This document shows positions 11,686 through 24,330 of a stretch of DNA of 64,000 nt, piece by piece. Position numbers and translations under genes: made by a program. The notes under the pieces are model-generated. The model had not been told where the DNA came from and searched no databases. It worked only from the letters and a program-made list of their open reading frames with translations. The number at the start of each line of letters is the position of its first letter. Within the stretch, counting starts at the first letter, position 1. The DNA comes from Costus lasius (taxonomy: Eukaryota; Streptophyta; Magnoliopsida; Zingiberales; Costaceae), in the NCBI GenBank assembly GCA_027563935.2, contig JANVAS020000203.1, positions 6,200,001-6,264,000 of the forward strand. Direction: 5' to 3'.

Positions 11686-11698
11686 GCAAGTGGGAGAT
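11686..11698 (+). other. Polypurine tract of element A
   Basis: GCAAGTGGGAGAT directly before the 3' LTR, the usual site of plus-strand priming. The same tract precedes the 3' LTR in B (18642-18655, reverse), E (37711-37724, reverse), F (ending at 58213), G (ending at 50992) and H (ending at 14757). Confidence 0.8.
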
Positions 11699-13402
11699 TG
11701 TTGGGGTATGCCCTTAAGGCTAATGTTTGAGGCCTTGGGATTGTAACAGTATCATGTAATAAACTGTTATGTTTATAAAGGCATGGTTGTTATTCAGTTA
11801 GTGACATTGTCTGCTGCAATATATGTTCTTCTGAATAATGTCTCAAAGCTGTTCAGCTAGGCTGACATGCAGTTAAGTCCTTAGTCGATGTATCTTGGTG
11901 AACATGAGATAGCCTTGATATGGTTAAAACTAATATGTGTTCTAATCTTATAGGATGCTTCGAGCATGGAATAAGATGTAGACTCATGGGTACATTGGAT
12001 GTACTGGACAGACCCTACTAGGATATTTAATTGCTTGTCACAATGTGAATAATCCTTGTTTGCTACAAGTGGCACATCTCCTCTGACTTGAGATCACTTG
12101 TGTTTCTAAATGATGATTGTCATTGTTTTGAGGTAGTTCAATATCATTTGAAACATAATGATTATAGGCTATCTTGGATAATGATTATAAGTCAGGTTAG
12201 GGCACTAGTGATAGACATAGGATTGCCGTCTCCTTGTTTAAGGAGTGTGGTGTTCTAAAGGGGCCCCCCCGGCTGAGATGATTGAGAAAGTGTATGGCCA
12301 TACCCAGGTGACTGTGTTCATCTGATCTAATCATGCTCATCATATTGGAGCTACAAGCTTGACACGCTTGTCCAATAAGAACATCCAGTGGCAAAGGAAA
12401 TATGTATGCCTAGTGAAGCCTAGTGAAAAAGGATTCACACTTGAGCTGTGTTTTGGGTGTAGTCTTGGAAGACACTTTCCTTTATATCGGGAGACAGTGA
12501 TGTGTTGCTAGATACCCCTCACTGATCGTGATAACGTAAGTTATCGTTACCGACATTTAAAGGAAACCCTCAGGGTCGCACAATTTGATGATATGGCTTA
12601 CTTAAGTCAGATCGTGTGGACTGAATTGTTTCGGTTCAGTTTAAAGGGATTTAAACTCTGATTGTAAGTGAGATCTGGTCTGATCATGTTTGATTGATTA
12701 GGGCTTGAGATCGGTAAGCTTCGATCGAGAGTGTTGATGCTAGATCGATCAGATCAGAAGCATCTGGAGATGAATGGTCAGATCTAGGACCTTAGGGTCT
12801 AATTCGATCTAGACTTAATGTTTGGGCTGATTTGGTTTGGTCATTGAACCAAACATCTTGAACCGGCTCATGGGTTGAGCGCAAGGTTCAGATGGGAGAA
12901 GAGAGTTGCGCATGGTTCACTTGGTGAACGCATAACGCACGTAATCATGGCTTGCTATTTTGGGAACTCTCGGTCGGTTTTCAACGTGGGAACGTTTCCA
13001 CGTTCACTTGCAACGCCTCCTCTCTATTCCTCTTGGGATTTTCGCTATTGGAAAGAGACGACTCACGGCTGGTGGCGTGAAGGTTGACGACAAGAGGATT
13101 CGGCCAAATTTTCATCTCATTATCCCTCAAACGATCGAGGAAGCTTTGGAGCATTGCTAGCACAAATCGCCCCAAGGAAGTAGGCCTTCTTCTTCTTGTG
13201 TGCGACAGCCTTTGGAGGAGATCTCTTTTGCTTTCTTCTTCCAAGACACCATCCAAGAGATGGCGACGGTATGGATCATTCCCATATCTATCTAAGTTGA
13301 TCATATGCAATAGAAAGATCTTTGAAAACCCTTCTTCCGCTTGCAAAATATTATGCGCCACCCTAATAGGGTTTTCGCCCCCCTCTCGAAAGGGGTCCTT
13401 CA
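11699..13402 (+). repeat. 3' LTR of element A
   Basis: Near-identical to 4266-5968. It is one base longer, from an extra C in the C-run at about 12265, with about nine substitutions seen by eye. It is followed by CAAAG and the resumed RT remnant of H. Confidence 0.95.
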
Positions 13403-13407
13403 CAAAG

Positions 13408-14757
13408 GGGTTATACTCACAGGCTGTAAATAAATGTTCTAGGAAGATAGACATGGAAGGTAATATTGTTACCTTAAAGGAAAGCTGGTGAACAGAAATT
13501 TCAAGCAAATCCACTGGGTGGATAATGATGAAATTTTTCACCAATAGCTGAGTTTTAAGTCCATTAGGTATCTGCTTGTTGCATTTTCTATTATGGCATG
13601 TTATGAAAAACTACTTTTCTTGTTGGATGTCTGGAAGAGGAAATCCATATGGAAATAGCCAGTGTTTTCATATAGTGGCCATAAAGATATGCATGGTTTT
13701 ATGCAAGCGTGTTAAAAGAGCCTATGTTTACAAGAAGATCAGTGGGAGCACCATAATAGTTCTTGTTCTAGAAGATTAATGATATTCTCCTCACATGGAA
13801 TAACATCTCAACTCTTCACATGGTGAAGACGTGGCTTGAGAAGTATTTCGAGAAGAATGATCTAGGGAGTGATGCCTACATCCTAGGCATGAGGATCTAT
13901 AGATAGAGATCCAAGAAAGTCATTGCCCTTTAGTCAATCTACGTTCATCCAAGAGTTTCTAGAGAGGTTTATATTGGATGATTCCAAATATTGATACCTT
14001 CCAGAGAGATATGGTCTAACTCTCTCAATAATGCTATGTCCTATGTCACAGCTGGAGAGTAGTGACATGGGTCTATAATCCTGGTACATTGGGTACAAGA
14101 TAGACCATGTTTCGTGTATAGTGCACAAGACCATTTGTGGCAAGTGCTTGGAGCATGGCCAGCAAGTTTCAATCAGATCCTAGTGTTTGACACTGGATTG
14201 CTATGAAAGGAATCCTTATATATACTTGGGAAGAATTTTGTGTACAGGAGTACACTGTCTAGTCTATGATAGACAGGAAGAATTTTGTGTACAGGATTAC
14301 ACTGATATTTCGTTCCAGTCTAATGACTATTGATCACAGCCAGGATTTGCACTTTGCCTTGTTGTGGTGTTGTGTGCTCGAAGAGCATAAGATAAACCAT
14401 AGTGGCAAATTCTATAATTAAGGCTGAGTACATTGCAGCTTCTTGGGGCAGCCAAGGAAGCAGCTTCATCTGAACTTGATTTAGTCCCTGGTGCTTGATG
14501 GTCCAATATGGTTCTTACTGGGGCCGTAAGCATGAGTAAAGGAACTTAGCACTCAAGTATGTACTGCAGTGATATCATCTGATCTTAGAGATCATGGATA
14601 AAGATGATGATTCAAATTAGTTAAAATAAACACAGATAGCAATCTGGAAAAACCCACTTACGTAGCCTCTGGCGCAGCATAAGCTAAATAAGTCATACTA
14701 GAGACAAAGGGACTAATTAAACATTAGTTGCCCTTGGTCTTAGTGCAAGTGGGAGAT
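13408..14757 (+). pseudogene. Copia RT/RNase H remnant of element H, 3' half
   Basis: Continues the H polyprotein after element A. Text at 13408-13490 corresponds to the GVIPIGCKWIFKKKIDMDGN region of the intact copies, now with stops and shifts. Text around 13725-13780 corresponds to VYKRFSGSVITFLVL, and 13850-13920 to LGEAAYVLGVKIYRDRSK. Text near 14640-14690 matches NLADPLTKPLAQQK. It ends in a polypurine tract GCAAGTGGGAGAT just before 14758. The frame changes repeatedly and no open frame of useful size survives. Confidence 0.75.
14231..14305 (+). repeat. Local direct repeat in the H RNase H remnant
   Basis: About 27 bp (aagaattttgtgtacagga followed by a TACACTG-containing end) occurs at 14231-14257 and again at 14279-14304, spaced about 48 bp. 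It is absent from the other Copia copies at this place, so it is a small tandem duplication within H. Confidence 0.7.
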
Positions 14758-15627
14758 TATTGGTGTATATGCCCTGCAGACCAATGTATGGATATGGTCA
14801 GGCATTGTTTGAATGTACTTTGATAGAACTATTATTCTTTATAGAGGCATGGTCATTATTATGCAGACTTCTCTACCTGCGTTGATGTATTGAGTTGCAT
14901 AAATAATGTCCCAGGAGTTTGGATTGGATCCATTCTCATAAGCTATCCCCAAACGAGGTACCATAGCAGATATGGGACAGCTTTGGTACATGTGAGACTG
15001 GTGTATGGGCTGGTTAGGTGCGGGACACAGTAACGCAGACATATAGGTGCATTGGATGCACTGGAGTGATCCACCGTGAGGATTGACTTATCTAGTCAAC
15101 AAGTCAATCTCACAAGCATGAGGTTTGCATTGATCCTTAGACTTGAGGTATTCATGTCTAGATTTGATGATGGATATGCTTTGACGTAGTCTTACATCTC
15201 TCCGTAATTGGGGGACCAAAATGACTATCATTGGGCATGTCATAAGTCACGTAGAGACATGGATGACCAAAAGTAGGATTTGCCCTTTCCTTATTGAAAG
15301 CATAATATCCACTCGGGGGCGCCCCACCTTATTGGTGCATGACAGTAATGTGTGGCCACACTAGTTGAGTCATAACCAATGTATTGGATTAATAAAGTTG
15401 AGACTAATCCAATGACAGGATATCAGTTTAGGCAAAGGGATCTATAATGCATTGGGAATCTTCGTTGCTTGTTAGGAGTTGTTGCCATAATGACTTAAGT
15501 CCTATGACATGGGTAGTAGTGATGTGTTGGTAGATACCCCTCACTATTTATGATGTTTACATCATTGCCATCGTCATAAGGATCCTACGGGGTCACACGC
15601 AATAGACTCTTGACATTGCTTTAATCA
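14758..15627 (+). repeat. 5' part of the 3' LTR of element H
   Basis: Follows the polypurine tract and begins tattggtgtatatgccctgcag, comparable with TGTTGGGGTATGCCC of the A-type LTRs (first TG mutated to TA). It carries a TATA-like TTTATAGAGG at 14838 and the SL1/SL2 block at 15517-15565. Outside these blocks it differs widely from the A-type LTRs. The right edge at 15627 is inferred from the start of gypsy element C. Confidence 0.65.
15517..15565 (+). other. Conserved LTR stem-loops SL1 and SL2 (element H form)
   Basis: SL1: TAGTGA (15517-15522) pairs with TCACTA (15541-15546) around an 18-nt loop that differs from the A-type loop at one base. The outer C-G pair of the A-type is T-A here. 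SL2: ATGATG (15550-15555), loop TTTA, CATCAT (15560-15565), in the same place as GATAAC/GTAA/GTTATC but with a different stem. It is an island of conservation in an otherwise diverged LTR. Confidence 0.6.
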
Positions 15628-16921
15628 TGATGGGGAGGCCAACCCTGCCCCTAGAAGGTATGGAAGGGCTAGGAGGAAGCCCATCAGATATGGCCTTTCC
15701 TCCTAGGTCACCCTTTTTCCCTTATTTGCACCTTCCTTATTTGCACTTTTCTTATTTCCAATTTGCCTTGAATAAGCTCTAGTGCACCTTGTAGTTTCCT
15801 TATTAGGTCATGCATTACCTCCTAGAATAGTCTACTGGTTTTTGTGTCAATAATTGGGCAGGTTAAAGCCCAGCTCAAGGGAAGCTAGGAAGCTCAAGCT
15901 AAGCCACTCAAGTGGAGCTCCAATTATGGAAGGAAGCACTTCAGCACTTAACTAGAGACTTCAAGTTGAAGGAGCTTATATTGAATGCAACTCCACCTTC
16001 CAAATCAACCCAAGGCGCCACCTAATATGAGGATGAATTCGAATGTGAAGAACCGGCCCACAACTTGCAAATTGAGGAGCCTTCAATGCGCCTAACCATC
16101 AAGGATCAATCAAGATCCACAAATCAAGGGATCACCATCTAGATCCCCAATTTGTGGAACCATCTTTGGAAATCTCTTAGCCGCCCATGCTCTTCAAGGA
16201 AGGCTTTTCAAATTCAAATGGATTCAATGCATGAAGACACCATCTCATCCAAGCAAACAAGGAAGGAGCTGAAGAGGATTCGGCCACAAGGAAGCTCCAT
16301 CAAAGAAAGAATTCGAAATTCAAATTGCTAAAGGAAATGTTTTAATTGAGCATTAATTTCTTCCATAACTTTGTGATTGCGCCTAGGGTGAATTGTCACC
16401 CTTGCCCATGGCTTGTTGAGCCTATAAATTGTAACCCTCTTCTCATTGTCGAATTAGTTGCCTAGATGAAAACTTTGTGTTAGCATTGGTGCTTGTGTCG
16501 CCTAAGGATTTTCTACCTCCCCCTCTCCTCTGAAGGGCCGAGCCCTTTCCCTTCTCCCCCTTCCTCTCAAATCCTCAACGCGTTCAACCCCCTTGAAGGA
16601 TCTTTGCACACTCTTGGCGAGGCTCTATGGAAACCTCATCAACCTTTGATCTTGGCAAACAACAAAGACCCTTGAGGGTTCATTCACTTTCGGCTAGCAT
16701 GAAGAACAACATCAATAAGACTTCAAATCGGCTAAGTTCTTTCCCCTCTCCCTTCCATAATTTCTAGAACTTGTTTCTACACTAATCAAAGTGCTTGTTG
16801 TAGGAAGGCGCAAGATTTGGGAGATCATCTTGGCACAAGTTATTTCCCCTCTTCCTTCCCCCCTCTCTCCTTTAGTTAAAGTGTTAAGGGAATTTGTGAG
16901 GATAAACCTCCCCCTTAGTTC
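15628..16921 (+). repeat. 5' LTR of gypsy element C, left part
   Basis: No coding frame is recognisable. It begins TGATGGGGAGG, which resembles the TGATGCAGGAG start of the D 3' LTR. A TATA box (CTATAAAT) lies at 16422-16429. The LTR is interrupted at 16921 by element B (TSD AGTTC) and resumes at 26056. Reassembled length is about 1652 bp. The left edge is less certain than the right edge. Confidence 0.6.
16422..16429 (+). promoter_or_regulatory. TATA box in the C LTR
   Basis: CTATAAAT in a C/T-rich context, on the transcribed strand of C, with a pyrimidine-rich start region downstream. It is the only clear TATA box I see in this LTR. Confidence 0.45.
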
Positions 16922-18641
16922 TGTAGGGTCCCCTTCAAGGGGGAGCGCAAGCATGTGAAACCCCTTTCAAGAGGGGGGCGAAAACACTAAAGGGGGGTGG
17001 CGCATAACTTTGATAGCGGAAGCATGTGTTTTCAACGATTTTAGCATGAGCATATGATCAACTTGAATGAGTTAGATCTATACCATAGCCATAGAGTTGG
17101 AGGTCGGCTTGGAAGAAGAGATCGAATAGGGGTCTCCTCCACAAGATGCGCACACAAGATGAGGATGCGCTCACTTCCTTGGTGCTCCTTGTGCTAGCAA
17201 GGTTCCAAGAGTTGTCCTTGATCGAGTAAAGAGAAGAGATGATCACTTCCTTTGGTTGGCCGGTCCTTCTCTTGTCGTCCACACCCAAATTCTCTCAAGT
17301 CTCGTCGAGCAAGAGCAAGGAGACAAGAGTTCAATGAGCCTTCAAGCCGTTTTGGCGTTTCAAGGAGACATGCGCTCAATGACTTTCCAAAAATGGAAAA
17401 TCCATTAAGCCATGCGTTCTCACTTCTAGCAAACCGCCCAAAACGCTTTATGGATCGAACCATGGGTTCACCCATGTGAACCGGTTCAATCCAAATTGGT
17501 CCAAACCAATTTGGTTCAAAGACCAAACCAAGCCAATCGGTCTAGATCAACCAAACCCTAAGGTTTCCAATCTAACCGTTCATCTCATGATGCTCTTGAT
17601 CTCACCGATCATGCATCAATACTCTCGATCGAAGCTTACCGATCTCAAGCCCTAATCAATCAAACATGATCAGACTGGATCTCACTTACAATCAGAGTTT
17701 AAACTCCTTTAAACTGAACCGAAACAATTCAGTCCACACGATCTGACTCAAGTAAGCCATATCATCAAATTGTGCGACCCTGAGGGTTTCCTTTAAATGT
17801 CGGTAACGATAACTTACGTTATCACGATCAGTGAGGGGTATCTAGCAACACATCACTGTCTCCCGATATAAAGGAAAGAGTCTTCCAAGACTACACCCAA
17901 ACCACAGCATAAGTGTGAATCAAACTCACGAGGCATGCATGTTTCCTTTGCCACTGGATGTTCTTATTGGACAAGCATGTCAAGCCTGTAACTCCAATAT
18001 GATGAGCATGATTAGATCAGATGATCATAGTCATCTGGGTATGGCCATACACTATCTCAATCATCTCATACAGGGGGGCCCTTTAGAACATCACACTCCT
18101 TGAACAAGGAGACGGCAATCCTTTATCTATCACTAGTGTCCTAACCTGACTCAAGCTCATCATCCAAGATAGTCTATAATCATTATGTTTCAAATGATAT
18201 TGAACTACCTCAAAACAATGACAATCATCATTTAGAAACACAAGTGATCTCAAGTCGAAGGACATGTGCCACTTGCTGCTATCAAGGATTATTCACATTG
18301 TGACAAACAATTGAATATCCTAGAAGGGTCTGTCCAGTACATCCAATGTACCCATGATTCTACATCTTATTCCATGCTCGAAGCATCCTATAAGATTAGT
18401 ACACATATTAGTCTCAATCATATCAAGGCTGTCTCATGTTCACCAAGATATCTCGACTAAGGACATAGAGCCTGTCAGCCTAGCTGAACAGCTTTGAGAC
18501 ATTATTCAGTAGTACACTTATTATTGCAGACAAGGTAACAACCTGAATAATAACCATGCCTTTATAAACATAAGAGTTTATTACATGATACTTATACAAT
18601 CCCAAGGCCTCAAACATTAGCCTTAAGGGCATACTCCAACA
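16922..18641 (-). repeat. 3' LTR of element B
   Basis: On the + strand it starts TGTAGGGTCC (end of the LTR) and finishes ATACTCCAACA (start of the LTR, TGTTGGAGTAT). SL1/SL2 are at 17808-17858. The element-3' end has CCCCTT-G-AAGGGG inverted pairs adjacent to the terminus. Confidence 0.95.
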
Positions 18642-18655
18642 ATCTCCCACTTGCA
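18642..18655 (-). other. Polypurine tract of element B
   Basis: Reads GTGCAAGTGGGAGAT on the minus strand, directly before the 3' LTR. Confidence 0.75.
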
Positions 18656-18661
18656 CTTAAT

Positions 18662-21600
18662 CTAATGGTTGAGAAACCTCAAACCCATATTATTACAGTG
18701 CCACTCATGCTTCTGCTGCGCCAGAGGCTTGGTAAGCGGGTCAGCCAGATTGTCGTCTGTATGAACCTTGCATATTTTGATCTCGCCTCGATCAATGATC
18801 TCCCGGATCAAGTGAAACCGTCTCTGTATGTGCTTGGACTTCTGGTGCGACCGTGGTTCCTTTGCTTGTGCGATTGCTCCAGTGTTATCACAGAAGATAA
18901 CCAAAGGATCTGCACTCGAAGGAACAACACCAAGTTCTCTCACGAACTTACGAATCCACACTGCCTCCTTGGATGCTTCCGAGGCTGCAACATACTCGGC
19001 TTCTGTTGTGGAATCAGCAACAGTTGACTGTTTGAAACTCTTCCACACCACTGCTCCACCATTCAAGCTAAAGACATAGCCTGATTGCGATCGGAAATCA
19101 TCCTGGTCTGACTGGAACGAAGCGTCAGTATATCCCTCTATACTGAGTTCTTCCTGACCACCATATATCAAGAACATATCTTTGGTCCTCCGCAGATATT
19201 TTATAATGTTCTTGACTGCAATCCAGTGCGCCTGTCCTGGATTACTTTGGAATCGACTGGTCACGCTTAACCCGTAAGCGACGTCTGGGCGAGTACATAA
19301 CATCGCATACATAATGGACCCAATAGCCGAAGCATAAGGCGTATTGTCCATTTCATCTTTCTCAGTCTGTGTTTGTGGACACTGACTCTTCGAAAGATTC
19401 AGACCATGTCTGACTGGAAGATATCCACGTTTAGACTTCTCTAAATGGAATCTCTCCAGGACTTTATCGATGTAAGTACTTTGGCACAGCCCGAGAAGCC
19501 TCTTAGATCTATCCCGGTAGATCTTCACACCTAACACATAGGCTGCTTCTCCTAGATCTTTCATCTGGAAACATTTTCCTAACCATGCTTTAACCGCATG
19601 CAGTTCAGGAATATCGTTTCCAATGATTAAGATATCATCGACGTAGAGGATTAGGAATGTAATTACGTTCCCACTAAACCTCTTATATACACACGGGTCA
19701 TCCTCGTTCTTGATGAAACCAAACTCAGAGATTGATTCATCAAAACGAATGTTCCAGCTTCTAGATGCTTGTTTAAGTCCATAAATGGATTTCTTTAACT
19801 TGCATATTTTATGACGATCTGCTGGATTAGTGAAACCCTCAGGTTGTGTCATATACACATCCTCATCCAGATTTCCATTAAGGAAAGCTGTCTTCACATC
19901 CATCTGCCAGATCTCATAATCATAATATGCAGCTATAGCGAAAAGAATCCGAATAGACTTAAACATGGCTACAGGAGAGAAAGTTTCATCATAATCTATC
20001 CCGTAGATTTGTTTGAAACCTTTCGCAACAAGCCTGCCTTTATAGGTAACTACGTTACCATCCATGTCAATCTTCTTCTTGAAGATCCATTTACAGCCTA
20101 TAGGGATTACTCCCGGAGGCGGATCAACCAAATCCCAAACTTGGTTATCTGACATGGAGTCCATCTCGGCTCACATAGCATCAAGCCATCTAGCTGACTC
20201 CGGTCCACTGACCGCATCCGCATAAGCGAGGGGTTCATCATTATCAATGATGTAGACTCCGTCATAGCGCTCAGGCTGTCGACGGATCCTACCCGATCTT
20301 CGCGGTTCCCGTGTTATCTGAGCCTCAGGTTGTTCAATAACCTGATCCACTGGCTCTGGCTCATCCAACTGCACTTGACTACTTTGTCCTCCCTCTGGAT
20401 TCTCATCCAGCTTTATTTCTCTCCCACTGGCCTCTTGCAGAAGAAATTCCTTCTCAAGAAATATGGCCGTCCGAGCAACAAAAACCTTGTTCTCTTTGGG
20501 ATCGTAGAAATAATAACCCTTAGTTTCCTTAGGGTAACCGACAAAGATGCATTTCTCAGATCTGCTCTCTAGTTTCCCAGAGGCGAGCTTTTTGACATAA
20601 GCCTCGCAACCCCAGATCCTGATAAATGTCAAGCTAGGCTGTTTCCCATACCATAACTCATATGGCGTCTTTGAAACTGCCTTGGATGGCACTCGGTTTA
20701 GTACCTTTGCAGCTGTTTCCAGTGCAAAACCCCAAAAGGAGTATGGAAGAGTAGCCTGACTCATCATAGAACGAACCATGTCAAGTAACGTTCTATTTCT
20801 CCTCTCGGATACACCATTCCATTGCGGTGTTCCTGGCGGAGTGAGCTGTGAGATAATCCCACACTCTTTCAGATAGTCAGTAAATTCTTGACTTAGGTAT
20901 TCTCCACCTCGATCAGAACGAAGTGCCTTGATATTTCGGCCTAACTGATTTTGTACTTCATTTTTGAACTCTTTGAACTTGTCAAAAGATTCACTTTTAT
21001 GTCTCATTAGATAGACATATCCATACCTACTGAAATCATCAGTAAAGGTAATGAAGTATTGATAGCCACCTCTGGCATGTTTACTAAATGGCCCACACAC
21101 ATCACTGTGTATGAGGTCAAGTAAACCTGAAGCCCTTTGACCTTTGTTAGGAAAAGGAGACTTCGTCATTTTACCCATCAAACAAGCTTTGCATGTATCA
21201 AACTCCTCGTAGGAGAAAGATCCCAGCAGTCCATGATCATGCAACCGCTTAATGCGTTTCTCGTTTATATGGCCTAAACGACTATGCCATAGCAAGGTGC
21301 TGTCATCAGCATACTTGGCTTTCTTATTATCAATGTTTTGTATAGAATTTTCCATGTCCAACATGTATAACCCTTTGTTAATTGAACCAGTTGCATACAC
21401 AATATTATCTACAGTTAAAACACACTTTGAAATATTGCATTCAAAGGCAAATCCTTTCCTGACAAGAGCAGGAATAGAGATAATATTCTTGGTGATACTC
21501 GGTACAAAATAACAATTGTTTAATTCCAATACAATGCCAGATGGTAAAGAAATGAAATAGTCTCCTACAGCAACAGCAGCAACCCGTGCCCCGTTTCCAA

Positions 21601-22546
21601 CGCGTAGGTCTACCTCATGCTGTCCCACCTGCCTTCTTCTCATGAGTTCCTGTACATTTGAACAAATGTGAACTCCACATGCAGTGTCCAACACCCATGA
21701 AATAGAAGAAGATGAAACCATGACTTCCGTCACGTATATACCTGAGCCAGAAGCGATGCTTCCCCTCTTATCTCCTTGGAGCGCTTTACAGTCCTTTTTC
21801 CAGTGACCCAGCTGGCCACAGTGGAAACACCTGTTGTCCTTGGACCGCTTGACCTTCTGTTTCAGAGCCTTACTGTAGTTCTTGACAGGGGCCTTGCCCT
21901 TCTTCCCCTTCTTCTTGTTCCTAAAAGGAACCATTAAGACAGAGGTTGAAGGCTTGCCCTTCAGAGTTTCCTCAGTAGTCAAGAGCATATTCAGCAGCTC
22001 TGCCGGCGTACAATCGATTTTGTTCATATTAAAGTTAATGATGAACGCATCGAAAGAAGGCGGAAGAGACTGCAGAATAATATCTACAGCAAGCTCCTGG
22101 TTGACGGTATGCCCCAGTTTCTCCAGAGCCTCCTTGTGCCCAATCATCTTGAGCACGTGAGCTCCCACTGGGCTCCCTTCAGCCAGTTTGCTCTGAAAGA
22201 AGAGCTTCGTCAGATTATAGCGTTCTGTCCTCGCCTGTGCAGCATACAGCATCTTGAGGTTTGCTATAATCTCTATAGCCGACATATCCTCATGCTGACG
22301 CTGCAGCGGTGGCGTCATAGACGCTAGCATCAGGCAAGCGACATCAATGCTATCATTGACGTGCTTTTCATAGGCATCACGAACCGCCCTTGCGGCGTTC
22401 GCAGCGGGCTGCGGCGGTATCGCCGTCTCGAGGACATACAGTTTCCTCTCTGCCTTAAGAACGATCTTAAGGTGTCCGAACCAGTCAGAGAAGTTCGGCC
22501 CAGCAAACTTCTCCCTTTCCAGTAGGGATCGCACATTGAAGCTCAT
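18662..22546 (-). pseudogene. Copia gag-pol polyprotein of element B, one nonsense codon
   Basis: Starts at ATG 22546 with MSFNVRSLLEREKF. The first open part is 791 codons (22546-20171): Gag with the zinc knuckle CFHCGQLGHWKKDC, protease motif LDTACG, pre-integrase H-H-C-C, integrase core (SDVCGPF, LRSDRGGEY, NGVSERRNR). A TGA at 20171-20173 stands where the other copies have CGA/CGC (arginine in LEAMRAEMDSM), a C-to-T change at a CpG. The same frame continues after it with RT (YVDD) and RNase H to the normal end GLRFLNH at 18662. I saw no other lesion, so this copy differs from an open polyprotein by that codon. Readthrough cannot be excluded. Confidence 0.93.
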
Positions 22547-24330
22547 GGTGTTCGTTGCTGCAGGAATCTACAACAAGCAAGAACAGCAAGGTCAGTATCA
22601 ATGTTCAGAATCAATCCAGGACTTTAAGAAAGATTCTTTTTCTCACTATTTTGTCTGACTGAAAAATCCAGAAAACAGTCCGAAAGAGTAACACTCTTTT
22701 AGTGAGATGGGATCCAGATTTCATACTTGGTCTCCGCGTCCCGCTCAGGCGAGATAAGATGCACAGAGATGACAAGCATTAATTTCTGGTAGGCTGTCCC
22801 AGCCAATCGCCAACCCGTGCGATTCCCCTTCATCTGGGCAATCCAGCAGACTGTGCCAACTGAGTTGGTACAACACAGTCTCTGACCCCACAGATGGCTG
22901 CCTCCATGCACTACCATATGCGCCACATATGTAGTCTACATGGTCAAGCTGACCTGACCTACTCCCTGGACCACCACGTGCTATGCTGAGCAACGAGAAG
23001 GGATAAATCCCTACTCTGTAACACGCAGGTGTAATCCCGCACTGTCTGAAGATAGATGGACGTGCCCACTGAGTCGGTTCAACACGGCTCCAACGATAGT
23101 CAGAACAGTGAGGTTTCGCGCCAGAAGGCATTACGTGCTTGATATATTAGCGTTGGATTTTAACGGTCTTTTATCTTCTTCACTATCATGCAAGTCCTAT
23201 GGTGATAGCAGAAGATAAACACATGCAATTCTAATTATATAAGCAATAAATAGAAAGCATGATCTTATGTGGTAAAAGCCCATGAATCCTAGTAAGACCT
23301 TAATTTTACTTAAGTCTTCACTTGAGCTCTTTTGCATCTCATCTGGTCCAACCCAGGGCCCTAGCGCCAAGAGCACCTCAGGTGCGCCACCAGCTGAATG
23401 CCCCTCTTGGATGTGTGCTTTTATGCCCTTGTCTAATCAAAAACATTTTGATCTATCTAGACAAGCTTTGACTCGCAGGTCAATTATACAATAGATTAAT
23501 AAAAAATGTGATTCGCAGATCACAATAATATTAACTTATAATTAACCAGGCACGCAGGCCCCAGCACAGCACACAATAGGGCAACCCACATAAGAATAAA
23601 TAAACAAGCACATGGTCTCAATCATCATGTGATCCAATCAAGAAATAAATTTTGAAAACCCCATAGGCATCAATTTTAACTTCCTTATGTGCCCTACAAC
23701 CTTACAATGGTACATTGATAGGGATCCACTCATCCATCTAGTTAGATCCTGTGCCCTTGCATGCACCGAGTCCTAACTGACCCGAGTTGACCTAATGGTC
23801 AACCATGCATGCGCCAAGGGCTGAACAACCAACAAGAGTTCTGGCAAGCGGGTGTGACCCCGGGCCTAACTCAAGAGTGTTCATTGGTTGTCTCAACCAG
23901 ACCTCGCTACACGCCTTTGATGCAGTCAACCTATAGCCACCTCATGCATGCGCACAGGTGCTATCTGGTCAACCCATCTAGGCTGTCAGATGGTCTGATC
24001 AGACTAGTTTGATCTAACCTAGAGGTGACTTCAGCCCCATCAACCCATCTAAGGGTTTATAGTAGGTGGCACTTTAGATCTAGTCATAGGCGCGCAAGTT
24101 AGGGTTTTGTTTGATAAAACAACATAAACTAAGCGCCAACTCAAGACATGCGACATCATGAACAAACAACATGCGCCTAGATAAGTAAACATCTTACTTT
24201 CGCATGGAGAAATAGCATGTCAATTTTCGCATGTGAACAAGATCTAAGCATACATGAAGATGCGCAAACATGGATCACGGAAATATCAAGCAATCATATT
24301 AACATGCTTCAACATAGCTCTGATACCAAT
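22547..24330 (-). promoter_or_regulatory. PBS and leader of element B
   Basis: PBS (GCTCTGATACCA on +) at 24317-24328. The leader carries the three conserved hairpins: third at 22739-22754, second near 22855-22880, first (damaged in this copy) near 23060-23090. The splice-acceptor-like TTGTTGTAG reads on the minus strand just upstream of gag (about 22568-22580). No tRNA-like B box is seen where A, E and G have one. No coding sequence is supported. Confidence 0.65.

Larger units (their letters stand above)
4266..13402 (+). mobile_element. Ty1/copia element A, full length, TSD CAAAG
   Basis: Complete 9137-bp element of the family shared with B, E, F and G. Its LTRs are 1703 bp (4266-5968) and 1704 bp (11699-13402), both TG...CA. 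The 5-bp target duplication CAAAG is at 4261-4265 and 13403-13407, and the RT text of host element H continues across it. Order: 5' LTR, PBS, 1.8 kb leader, gag-PR-IN-RT-RNaseH, polypurine tract, 3' LTR. I count about nine substitutions between the two LTRs, so the insertion is young. The coding frame is broken, so this copy cannot encode its own proteins. Confidence 0.95.
1..15627 (+). mobile_element. Decayed Ty1/copia element H, 5' end outside window, interrupted by element A
   Basis: Old Copia retrotransposon recognised by an initiator-Met PBS at 837-847, gag, integrase and RT remnants colinear with the intact copy G, a polypurine tract ending at 14757 and the beginning of a 3' LTR at 14758. 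Element A (4266-13402) is inserted in its RT region and the sequence resumes at 13408 after the duplicated CAAAG. The 3' LTR appears to be cut by gypsy element C at about 15628, so the rest of H should lie past the window. The coding region carries many stops, frameshifts and a deletion over protease and pre-integrase. It is a different, older family from A/B/E/F/G: only short blocks of its LTR and leader resemble theirs. Confidence 0.8.
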
